Under the pieces are notes generated by a model that was not told the origin of the DNA, did not search any database, and saw nothing but the letters and a program-made list of their open reading frames with translations. Below, one piece after another: positions 35,144-44,299 of a stretch of DNA of 64,000 nt. The DNA comes from Marinifilum sp. D714 (GTDB taxonomy: Bacteria > Bacteroidota > Bacteroidia > Bacteroidales > Marinifilaceae), in NCBI RefSeq assembly GCF_030851345.1, contig NZ_JALPNU010000004.1, positions 124,001 to 188,000 on the forward strand, written 5' to 3'. Within the stretch, counting starts at the first letter, position 1. Each line of letters begins with the position of its first letter. A program made the position numbers and the translations under genes.

Positions 35144-35278
35144 TTTCTTTTTGAAATTGTTGTTTAAGTGTAATTTCAGTTTTTATAATAGCGAATTATT
35201 TCTCTAAATACAGAGCAAACATATGGTTTTTCTGATTACGTGATTCGAAGAATTATGTGTTTTATATCATATATGTTC

Positions 35279-35312
35279 AAAAAAAAAGACCCCGAAAATC
35301 GGAGTCTTTTAA
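35279..35312 (-). terminator. Terminator of gapA
   Basis: On the minus strand AAAGACTCCGA / TCGGGGTCTTT with a TTT loop and a T run. Confidence 0.8.
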
Positions 35313-35330
35313 TCTTATATTTTGTATGGA

Positions 35331-36350
<1,020 letters not shown>

Positions 36351-36380
36351 TTAATTTATAAACCCTTTGTTTCTCAATGG

Positions 36381-36388
36381 CAAAAGTA
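36381..36388 (-). promoter_or_regulatory. -7 element for gapA
   Basis: Minus strand TACTTTTG, matching TAnnTTTG, 42 bases before the gapA ATG. No -33 TTTG at the right distance. Confidence 0.45.
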
Positions 36389-36521
36389 TGTATTTTAAAA
36401 ATATTTTGTATAGAAAAATTGAAAAAAAAACAAGATATTTTTATTGAGTAATTCTTGTTTAATAAACACTAAATCAAACTACTAAAGTAGATTAAAACGA
36501 TTGCAATTGTGCTTCATAAAC

Positions 36522-36553
36522 AAAAAAAAATCTCATTTTAATGAGATTTTTCT
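36522..36553 (-). terminator. Terminator of the small lipoprotein gene
   Basis: AAAAATCTCATT / AATGAGATTTTT stem; the minus-strand side continues in a T run. Confidence 0.75.
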
Positions 36554-36558
36554 TAGGA

Positions 36559-36687
36559 TTAAGCTTTTTTTAGTGTATTGCTTGTATCTGCTTTAGTATA
36601 TGCAGGGCATTTTTTATCAACTGCACAAGAACTGGCAAATAATCCTAAAAGAAATATAACGGCTATGGCATAAAGTGTTTTTTTCAT
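36559..36687 (-). CDS. Tiny predicted lipoprotein (42 residues)
   Basis: ATG at 36687 on the minus strand, stop at 36559. The N-terminal KKTLYAIAVIFLLGLFASSC is a lipoprotein signal with Cys 21; the mature peptide is only about 22 residues and ends KADTSNTLKKA. It has a second Cys at 27. A terminator follows at once, which supports a real gene. No function can be given; tiny lipoproteins of this kind are common and poorly annotated in Bacteroidota. Confidence 0.6.
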   Translation of the reverse strand: MKKTLYAIAVIFLLGLFASSCAVDKKCPAYTKADTSNTLKKA

Positions 36688-36846
36688 AGATAATAAATTT
36701 ATGATCGCGATTAAGTTTAAAAATTTTGGAAAAGATATAAAAAAAAGTTCTAATTGTGGTTAATTATAATCTTATGCTTGTAATTTGGTTGTGTTAAAAA
36801 ATTGTGTATCAATAAGTCTATATATAATTTGGTGAGTTTTATAAAT

Positions 36847-38580
36847 ATGAAAAAGGTAATCCTTTTGGGAGCTTTGTTTCTAATGAGTTGGATTACAGTG
36901 CTATCGCAAAATAAAGTCCAATTGGATGTAGTTGTAGAGAATGATTCTGTTCGTATCTCAAAGTCGTTGAATCGGATTCAAGGCAAATATTCTAACAAAG
37001 ATGCAGCACTACGCAAATTGGATTATAAAATACAAAAGGCAAGGCAAATGGGATACCTGGAAGCGAACTTGGATTCGTTGGTTTCAAAAAACGATAAGCT
37101 GCAGGCTTTTGTCCATATTGGCGAAAAGTACCTTATAAAACATATCTCTCACAGAGGAATTAATCAAATTGATTCCATGAAATTTTCATTCAGATTGGCT
37201 AATAAAAAAAGGATTCAACTAAGTGAGATAGAAAAATATCAGCAAAATATTATAGAGGCATACAATAATAATGGGTATCCATTTGCTAAAATCTACAACG
37301 ATAGTTTAAACATTCACAAATCTAAAGTGGATGCTACTTGGAATTTAGAGAAAGGAAAATTCGTGGTATGGGATAGTTTAAAACTAAAAGGAAAGCTTAA
37401 AGTGAGAAAAGAGTTTATGATGAAATATCTGGACATAGCACCCAATTCTCCTTATAGTGAAAATACCCTTGGTAAAGTATCTGGACGAATTAATAATTTG
37501 AATTTTTGTAGAGAAATTAAGCCGGCTGAGGTTGAATTTGTAAAGAATAAAGCAATTCTGTATACCTATTTAGATCGGGAAACCTCAAATCGATTCGATG
37601 GAATTCTTGGCTTGCAATCTGATCAGGATGATGATGAGAGTTTGACAGTAACCGGAGAAATTAATTTGCTTTTGAATAATGTTTTTCGATATGGGGAAGA
37701 AATTAAATTGAGCTGGAAAAAAATTGATACGAAAAGTCAAGATTTAACGATTGGATTTATGCATCCATATTTGATAGGAAATATTGGGTTGGATTTTGAT
37801 TTTACACTCTCCAAGCAGGATACAACTTACCTTTCAACCAATTTAAATTTAGGCTTTATGCTTTTTCAAAAAGGGAATCGTCATGTAAAATTGTATTACG
37901 AATATCATTCATCTTCATTGATATCTACTTCACATTTAAGTGGAGTTAATGTATTACCTGATTATGCCGATGTAAAAACACATATGGGAGGAGTGGGATT
38001 TAATTATTCAAATTTGGATTATCCTTTTAACCCTAAAAGAGGTTGGCAATTCAATAGCTCTATAGGAATGGGAACTCATAAAATTGAAAAAAACAGAAAG
38101 ATTCCAGATCACGTTTATAGTGGTATTGATTTGAATAGTTCGGTTCTAAATATAAAATGGAAAGGAGAAATCAATTTCCCGCTGAGCAATAAGATCAGTT
38201 ATAGAGTGAAAAATCAATCAGGATTTTTAAAATCAGACAATTTGTTTGTAAATGATTTGTTTAAAATTGGTGGTCTTAACAGTCTGCGTGGATTTGATGA
38301 AGCTTCGTTCAGGGTGTCAAAGTATTCAATTATAAGTAATGAGTTGCGGTTTATTCCTGAAAGAAATACTAGTTTTTATTTGTTTACAGATTTGGCTTAC
38401 TACAAAAGTGAAATTTTGGATAATAATACAGAGGATTATCCAATTGGACTGGGGTTTGGTTTGAGTTTTGCCACAAAAGCAGGGATTTTTAGTTTAAACT
38501 ATGCTACAGGCAAACAAGAAAATCAGAGTTTTGATTTAAGAAGTGCTAAAATTCACTTTGGCTTTATAAGCCGATTTTAA
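36847..38580 (+). CDS. BamA/TamA-like outer-membrane protein
   Basis: 577 residues from the ATG at 36847, chosen because it opens a clean signal peptide (KKVILLGALFLMSWITVLSQ). Residues about 75-230 look like two or three POTRA units (for example YQQNIIEAYNNNGYPFAKIY). The rest forms a C-terminal barrel with the strand motif GGLNSLRGFDEASF near residue 479, the equivalent of the conserved RGF motif of the Omp85 family. It ends in Phe. It is too short for BamA itself, and a second Omp85 protein lies at 50,973. The insertion substrate is unknown. Confidence 0.78.
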   Translation: MKKVILLGALFLMSWITVLSQNKVQLDVVVENDSVRISKSLNRIQGKYSNKDAALRKLDYKIQKARQMGYLEANLDSLVSKNDKLQAFVHIGEKYLIKHISHRGINQIDSMKFSFRLANKKRIQLSEIEKYQQNIIEAYNNNGYPFAKIYNDSLNIHKSKVDATWNLEKGKFVVWDSLKLKGKLKVRKEFMMKYLDIAPNSPYSENTLGKVSGRINNLNFCREIKPAEVEFVKNKAILYTYLDRETSNRFDGILGLQSDQDDDESLTVTGEINLLLNNVFRYGEEIKLSWKKIDTKSQDLTIGFMHPYLIGNIGLDFDFTLSKQDTTYLSTNLNLGFMLFQKGNRHVKLYYEYHSSSLISTSHLSGVNVLPDYADVKTHMGGVGFNYSNLDYPFNPKRGWQFNSSIGMGTHKIEKNRKIPDHVYSGIDLNSSVLNIKWKGEINFPLSNKISYRVKNQSGFLKSDNLFVNDLFKIGGLNSLRGFDEASFRVSKYSIISNELRFIPERNTSFYLFTDLAYYKSEILDNNTEDYPIGLGFGLSFATKAGIFSLNYATGKQENQSFDLRSAKIHFGFISRF

Positions 38581-38583
38581 AAC

Positions 38584-38617
38584 AAAAGACCGAAAAAACA
38601 GGTTTTCTCGGTCTTTG
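38584..38617 (+). terminator. Terminator after the Omp85-like gene
   Basis: AAAGACCGA / TCGGTCTTT stem with a longer A/T-rich loop. Confidence 0.7.
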
Positions 38618-38844
38618 TAAACATCAAACTTCAAATTATTAGTCGCGATTCTTATCAGTACTTTGATTTTTTAATCGTTAGGTCAAAACTATCAATAATG
38701 TTTGAATTACGCATACGTTTGAAATAAGTTTTAAAACATGATGCAAACGTTTTAAAAAAATATATATTTGCATTAAAATAAAGCTTATACTGTGTTGTTT
38801 TCTCTTGTATAGCAGTGAATTAATTGTTTTTCGATTATGAGCAA

Positions 38845-39405
38845 TTAAGCTTTCCCCCTTAATTTTACAAAAATTACATAAAAACCAATAATAGCAATCG
38901 CTGTAATTGCAGAAGCAATAAGAGTAGGTAATGTGTTGTTGATAAGACTATTGATTGCCAGAATGATTAATAGTGCAGTTGGAATACCGAGTAAAAGAGA
39001 ATTTGCAAGCAAATGAAAATTTGATTTATTGGTTTTATTTACAATCGTTTCTATAAAATCACTATCAAGTTCGAAATTCTCAATTGCTTTTGAAAAGGCA
39101 TTTAGCTCTTCATTGTAATAATTGTCTTCAATTTTAGTTCTGAAAAAGCCAGATGTGGTGAATTTATAGGTGGCATAAATGTTATAATCCATCCTTTCCT
39201 TTTTGATGATTTCAATAATTACCTTTGTTCTCCATTTGGTGGGATTTAGAGTAGTCATATTTCCCCAAATATTACCACGTTTAAAAGTCATACCATGTGC
39301 ATTGGCATCAATTAACTCATAACCTCTTACTTCGTAAAATTTTATAATATCTGACACCAATAATTTTTTATTTCTCTTGATATTGAATCCAATAAGTTTT
39401 TGCAT
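38845..39405 (-). CDS. Membrane protein of unknown function
   Basis: 186 residues. A soluble N-terminal part (1-125), rich in beta and with DIIKFYEVRGYELIDANAHG, is followed by two membrane helices (about 132-153 and 160-180) and a short basic tail. I do not recognise the family. A full consensus promoter lies upstream, so it is very likely expressed. Confidence 0.65.
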   Translation of the reverse strand: MQKLIGFNIKRNKKLLVSDIIKFYEVRGYELIDANAHGMTFKRGNIWGNMTTLNPTKWRTKVIIEIIKKERMDYNIYATYKFTTSGFFRTKIEDNYYNEELNAFSKAIENFELDSDFIETIVNKTNKSNFHLLANSLLLGIPTALLIILAINSLINNTLPTLIASAITAIAIIGFYVIFVKLRGKA

Positions 39406-39424
39406 GACCTGTTTGTGATATAGT

Positions 39425-39456
39425 CAAATTTATTAAAATTTTGGTCTGAGCCCAAA
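39425..39456 (-). promoter_or_regulatory. Promoter of the gene at 38,845-39,405
   Basis: Minus strand TTTG (39453-39456), 20 bases, TAAATTTG (39425-39432): exact -33/-7 consensus, 19 bases before the ATG. Confidence 0.75.
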
Positions 39457-39653
39457 AATGATTTGAAAACTAGTTTGAAACACTTAATTATTAAGTTAAT
39501 GATTAAGTAGGGTTGTAGTTTGTTAAAAAGTTGACGAATAGGTTGTTTTACATAGTGTTTATACTTTTGTATTGTGGTTTTTTTTTATTAAAAATGCGAA
39601 CAATTCTAACTAAATTCAGTATACATTACCTAAATCTTATCTATGAAAATTTT

Positions 39654-42611
39654 ATGACTAAAAATTTATCTCAAGGCCCTAAAAATTCCCTTTACAAATT
39701 AGATGAAAATGAAATGAATAAGAGTAATCTTGATCATTTTAGAGATATTCAAAATCCGAATAGCCTATTAATGATGCTTAATGTTTTTTCTGAGTTAAGC
39801 GGATGTCCTTGTTTGTTAATAAATTTTGAAGACAAATATGTGAACAGCTGTAGTTGTCAGGCTATGACACTTTTCAATGGTGGGTTTATAAAAAATGGGG
39901 AGAGTCTTTTTAGCAAAATTTCAAAGATAAAAAGCGAGCGGAAAGATGATTGTATTGAAATCATATATGGACCACATGCCAGAGGTATTTTTGTTCCGGT
40001 TAAAATTAAGGGAAAATTATATGGATACTTTGTGTGTGGTCAATTTGTTGAAGAGAATGATCCAATAGCTGTTAAAATTGCCAATGGGGAGAAATTAAGC
40101 AATGAAGAAGCCTTGGAGGTTAACTTGCTAAAAGTCCTTTCTCGAAAGGAAATAGAAGAGAATATCGAAAAATCCATACGTTTTGCAAAGGGAATTGAGT
40201 CTCAATTTGAGATGAGTTATGAATTGCGTAACGAAATAGAAAAGAATAAGGAAGCCACGAATGAAATTCGAGTTCAAAAAACTTTTTTTGAGAATTTGTT
40301 TGAAAATTCACCTGATGCAATAGTGATTCTTGATAATGAAGATAGGGTGATAAGAGTAAACAAAGAGTTCGAAAAATTATTTGAATATACTTTAGAGGAG
40401 GCATTATCAGAAAAAATTAATGATTTAATTGTTCCTGAAAACTTTAAAGAAGAGGGAAAAAGATATACAAAACAAGCTTCTTTAGGACAAGTATTGGAAT
40501 TCTCTACGGTACGTCAAACCAAGTATGGAAAACAAATTCATGTACAGGTGACGGGAAAGCCAATATTTCTAGATGAGGAGAAAGTTGCGGTATATGCTAT
40601 TTACCGCAATGTTACCGAGGAAGTTTGGAAACAAAAGCAGGAGCATATCATTTATGGGATTACGGATATTCTGAATTCTTCTTTAAGTCAGGTGGAATTG
40701 GTTCATAGTATAGGTGATTTGTTACAACCTATTGTGGGGAATGGTGAAATGTTTCTGGATTTAATTTCACCAACCAATAGATCTTTGCGTTCTTTTGGTC
40801 AGAAATCCTTTAAATATAATAGGTTAAATTTTTCAGAATCAATTAGTTTTAATGCAATTCGAAGGAAAAAAAAGTTAAATCTTGATGAACGCCAAATAAA
40901 AGAAATTGTAGAAGAGAATGGTTTGTCTTTGCATAAAATTCCAAAGCGATGGATTGGTTTTCCTCTTATTGATAATGATCTTGTTTTAGGAGTTTTTGGA
41001 ATTTCATCTTATACATGTTCATCAAATCTTGACTCGGATACTTTAAAGTTATTAGAAATTGTTTCGGTACAGATTGCTTTGGGGGTTAAAAGAAAAAAGA
41101 GAGAAATGGAGTTAAAGACCTTGCATCGCTCCATGGAACAAAGCCCTGCATCAATAGTTATTACCAATAGAGATGGAGATATTGAATATGTAAATCCTAA
41201 ATTTTGTCAAATAACAGGATATAGTGCTGAAGAAGTTGTTGGAAAAAACCCACGTGTCTTGAAATCAGGATTTACTCCTCAAGATGTATACAAGCAAATG
41301 TGGGAGCACTTGAAAATAGGAGAAGAATGGAATTGTGAATTCTTAAATGTTAAAAAGAACAAGGAGTTATTTTGGGAACGAGCTAGTTTTTCCGCAATAA
41401 AAGATGAGTTTGGAAATATAACTCATTACATGGCTGTCAAAGAGGATATTACAGAGAGTAAAAGGATAGAGAGGGATCTGTTAGAAGCGAAAAATAAGGC
41501 GGAAGAATCCGACCGAATGAAGTCGGCATTTATGGCAAATGTTTCTCATGAGCTAAGAACGCCATTAAATGCGGTAATTGGTTTTTCGAATTTGTGTAAT
41601 GATTCAATGAATATTGATGAGATATTGGAATTTGTACAATTAATAAATAGGAGTGGAAACCAATTGCTTGAGGTTATAGAGGATATCTTGAGTTTTACAA
41701 TGATTGAATCAGGAAATATAACAAAAGTAGAGGAGGAGTTTTTGATGTATAACTTTTTGTGTGAGGTGAAAAAATTAGCAGCGCAAAAGCAGATACTGGA
41801 AAACAAAGAACGACTGACTTTAAAATTTACCGCAGATAAAAGGTACTCAAAAATTCTGGTCCGTAACGATTTTCAGAGGCTTCTGCAGGTGGTGATGAAT
41901 CTATTTAAAAATGGATTAAAGTTTACCAATAAAGGATTTGTTGAGTTTGGATATTGTGTTGAAGGTGAAAAATTAAAGTTGTATGTAAAGGATACTGGAG
42001 TAGGGATAGAAAAAGATAAAAAGGATATTATTTTCGATAAGTTTCGCCAAGTGGATGATTCAATTACCAGAACTTTTGGAGGTACAGGAATGGGATTGGC
42101 AATTTCCAAAAAAATTGTAGATATGCTTGGAGGAAGAATTGAAGTTGAATCTGAACCTAATAAAGGATCTACTTTTACTTTGGTGATGGATTGTATTCTT
42201 TCAAAAGAAGAAAGCGTGAAGATAGAATTGCCAAAAGTAGATACGAATCATATTCCCACCATATTGGTTGCTGAAGATGAGCTTTCTAATTATAGGTTGA
42301 TAGAGACAATTTTAAAAAGAAACAAGTATAAAGTTATATGGGCTGAAAATGGAGCTGAAGCCATTCGGATTTGTAAAGAGGAAAATAATATCGATTTGGT
42401 GTTAATGGATATGAGAATGCCGGAAGTGGATGGTATGAAAGCAACCATCGAAATAAAGAAGTTTAAGCCAAATTTAACAATTATAGCTCAAACGGCTTAT
42501 GCTATGAATGGTGATAAAGATAAAGCTCTTGAAATTGGCTGCGACGATTATCTTTCAAAGCCAATTAAAAAGGAACTGTTGTTGGAAAAGATAAAATCAT
42601 TTATCAAGTAA
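39654..42611 (+). CDS. Hybrid sensor histidine kinase with PocR, PAS and GAF domains
   Basis: 985 residues from the ATG at 39654; an ATG at 39594 or TTG at 39531 would add a hydrophobic N-terminus. Order: PocR-type domain (about 20-175, with SGCPCLLINF and a Cys pair SCSCQAM), PAS (about 220-340), GAF-like (about 345-490), PAS (about 500-620), HisKA with SHELRTPLN (His 632), HATPase (about 735-855, with GTGMGLAIS) and a C-terminal receiver (phospho-acceptor Asp 919). PocR domains sense small hydrocarbon-derived ligands in the propanediol regulator. No response regulator gene is adjacent, so the output passes through another protein. Confidence 0.88.
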   Translation: MTKNLSQGPKNSLYKLDENEMNKSNLDHFRDIQNPNSLLMMLNVFSELSGCPCLLINFEDKYVNSCSCQAMTLFNGGFIKNGESLFSKISKIKSERKDDCIEIIYGPHARGIFVPVKIKGKLYGYFVCGQFVEENDPIAVKIANGEKLSNEEALEVNLLKVLSRKEIEENIEKSIRFAKGIESQFEMSYELRNEIEKNKEATNEIRVQKTFFENLFENSPDAIVILDNEDRVIRVNKEFEKLFEYTLEEALSEKINDLIVPENFKEEGKRYTKQASLGQVLEFSTVRQTKYGKQIHVQVTGKPIFLDEEKVAVYAIYRNVTEEVWKQKQEHIIYGITDILNSSLSQVELVHSIGDLLQPIVGNGEMFLDLISPTNRSLRSFGQKSFKYNRLNFSESISFNAIRRKKKLNLDERQIKEIVEENGLSLHKIPKRWIGFPLIDNDLVLGVFGISSYTCSSNLDSDTLKLLEIVSVQIALGVKRKKREMELKTLHRSMEQSPASIVITNRDGDIEYVNPKFCQITGYSAEEVVGKNPRVLKSGFTPQDVYKQMWEHLKIGEEWNCEFLNVKKNKELFWERASFSAIKDEFGNITHYMAVKEDITESKRIERDLLEAKNKAEESDRMKSAFMANVSHELRTPLNAVIGFSNLCNDSMNIDEILEFVQLINRSGNQLLEVIEDILSFTMIESGNITKVEEEFLMYNFLCEVKKLAAQKQILENKERLTLKFTADKRYSKILVRNDFQRLLQVVMNLFKNGLKFTNKGFVEFGYCVEGEKLKLYVKDTGVGIEKDKKDIIFDKFRQVDDSITRTFGGTGMGLAISKKIVDMLGGRIEVESEPNKGSTFTLVMDCILSKEESVKIELPKVDTNHIPTILVAEDELSNYRLIETILKRNKYKVIWAENGAEAIRICKEENNIDLVLMDMRMPEVDGMKATIEIKKFKPNLTIIAQTAYAMNGDKDKALEIGCDDYLSKPIKKELLLEKIKSFIK

Positions 42612-42634
42612 TGTAAATAGGTTAAATATTAAGA

Positions 42635-42668
42635 AAAAGGTTTTTGTGTCAGCAAAAGCCTTTTCGTG
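42635..42668 (+). terminator. Terminator after the hybrid kinase
   Basis: AAAAGG..TTTTG / CAAAA..CCTTTT hairpin, then T-rich sequence. Confidence 0.6.
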
Positions 42669-42738
42669 TTTTTGATTTTATCGTGAAAGCCTTAACTTGT
42701 CTTCAAATAGAGAACTAAACCTCTTAAATTATCGTGTT

Positions 42739-43389
42739 ATGAAGGCAATTGTGAGTGGAGCTTCAGGATTTACCGGAGAAAAATTACTGAAACGTATTTT
42801 AGCGGATCAAGATTATACCAAAGTTTATGCTTTGGTAAGAAATGAATTGCCCATGAGCCACCCAAAATTGGAACAAATCGTAATCAACTTCGAATTCTTA
42901 ACTTCAGAACAACTTCCTTCTGAAATTGATGTGGCATTTTGCTGCATTGGAACAACAATCAAAAAAGCTCAGACAAAAGAAAATTTCAGAGTAATAGATT
43001 ACGAATACATCACAAAGTTTGCTAAAGTTTGTGAAGAAAAGAAGATTGGCAACTTTCATTTGATTAGTGCAATAGGTGCTAGTCCAGAATCCTATTTTTT
43101 CTATCAAAGAGTTAAGGGTGAAGCGGAATGCTTTATCAATTCACTGGAATTTGAATCGGTAACTATCTACAGACCTTCGGTAATTTATGGAGGAAGGAAA
43201 GAATTCCGGCTGTTCGAAAGCTTTGCTGCCTGGATCAGCCGAAATTTTAAGTTTTTATTTATCGGAAAAATGAATCGAATTCTTGCCGTTACTGGTGATC
43301 AACTTGCTAAAACTATCCATATAAAATCTAAACAGTTTATTCCAGGTCGTTGGATTATCGAATCCGAAGAAATTTCAGAAACCTATTAG
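42739..43389 (+). CDS. NAD(P)-binding atypical SDR protein
   Basis: 216 residues from the ATG at 42739. AIVSGASGFTGEKLL (3-17) is the Rossmann loop of atypical short-chain dehydrogenases; FCCIGTTIKKA, FHLISAIGAS and the YQRVKGEAE segment follow, with the Tyr-x-x-x-Lys pair partly kept. It resembles NAD(P)H-binding oxidoreductases of the HTATIP2/TIP30 group. Substrate unknown. It converges on the next SDR gene with a 4-base overlap of the stops. Confidence 0.8.
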   Translation: MKAIVSGASGFTGEKLLKRILADQDYTKVYALVRNELPMSHPKLEQIVINFEFLTSEQLPSEIDVAFCCIGTTIKKAQTKENFRVIDYEYITKFAKVCEEKKIGNFHLISAIGASPESYFFYQRVKGEAECFINSLEFESVTIYRPSVIYGGRKEFRLFESFAAWISRNFKFLFIGKMNRILAVTGDQLAKTIHIKSKQFIPGRWIIESEEISETY

Positions 43390-44144
43390 TTACGGACAAC
43401 ATCTCTTGCCGAGGCTTGAGCTGTTGGCATGATAAGAATATCGTTAATATTTACATGAGAAGGGCGAGTTGCAATAAATTCTACAGTATCAGCAATGTCT
43501 TCTGCGTACAATGGAGTAAAACCATTGTAAACCTGGTCAGCTTTATCTTTATCACCTTTAAAGCGTACAATGGAGAATTCAGTTTCAACCATACCCGGAG
43601 CAACAGATGAAACTTTGATGTTATGCGGAAGCATATCGATTCTCATTCCTTTGGTTAAGGCATCAGCAGCGTGTTTTGTGGCGCAATAAACATTTCCACC
43701 TGGGTAAATTTCTTTACCTGCAATAGAAGTAACATTTATAATATGACCTTGTTTTCTTTCTATCATCAAAGGGCCAACAGCTCTTGTAATATAAAGTAAC
43801 CCTTTAATGTTGGTGTCAATCATTCTTTCCCAATCATCAACGATACCATCTTGTAATGCAGAAACGCCAACAGCTAGGCCAGCATTGTTTATCAAAAGAT
43901 CAATCTTCTTCCATTTTTTAGGTAAGCTGTTGATTTTTTCGAAAACCTCTTCCTGTTGTCTTACATCTAAAACCAATTTAAGGATATTACATTGATACTC
44001 TTTAAGAATTTCTTCTTCTAATCGGTTTAAATTTTCTTCTCTTCTTCCTGAAATAATGAGGTCGTATCCCACTTTTGCCATTTTTTTAGCACAAGCTTCA
44101 CCGATGCCTGCTGTAGCGCCTGTTATAAAAGCAATTTTAGTCAT
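43386..44144 (-). CDS. Short-chain dehydrogenase/reductase (YdfG-like)
   Basis: 252 residues. TGATAGIGEACAKKM (9-23) is the classical cofactor loop, NNAG near 88, and Ser plus YCATKHAADALTKGM (Tyr-x-x-x-Lys near 155-159) form the active site. It resembles the YdfG/serine 3-dehydrogenase group, which oxidises hydroxy acids with NADP. The exact substrate is not readable. Confidence 0.88.
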   Translation of the reverse strand: MTKIAFITGATAGIGEACAKKMAKVGYDLIISGRREENLNRLEEEILKEYQCNILKLVLDVRQQEEVFEKINSLPKKWKKIDLLINNAGLAVGVSALQDGIVDDWERMIDTNIKGLLYITRAVGPLMIERKQGHIINVTSIAGKEIYPGGNVYCATKHAADALTKGMRIDMLPHNIKVSSVAPGMVETEFSIVRFKGDKDKADQVYNGFTPLYAEDIADTVEFIATRPSHVNINDILIMPTAQASARDVVRN

Positions 44145-44299
44145 TTTGTATTTGTGATATTAATTTTGTGTTGTTATGGAGATTGTAATATACAATCAAT
44201 CTTTTCTTGGAGTTGTAAAGGTAAAAACTAAGGCGATAATTCGTGTTCCTATCTTATTTTTTTTAAATTTAAAATATTCATCACCAATAAGCTTGCGCC

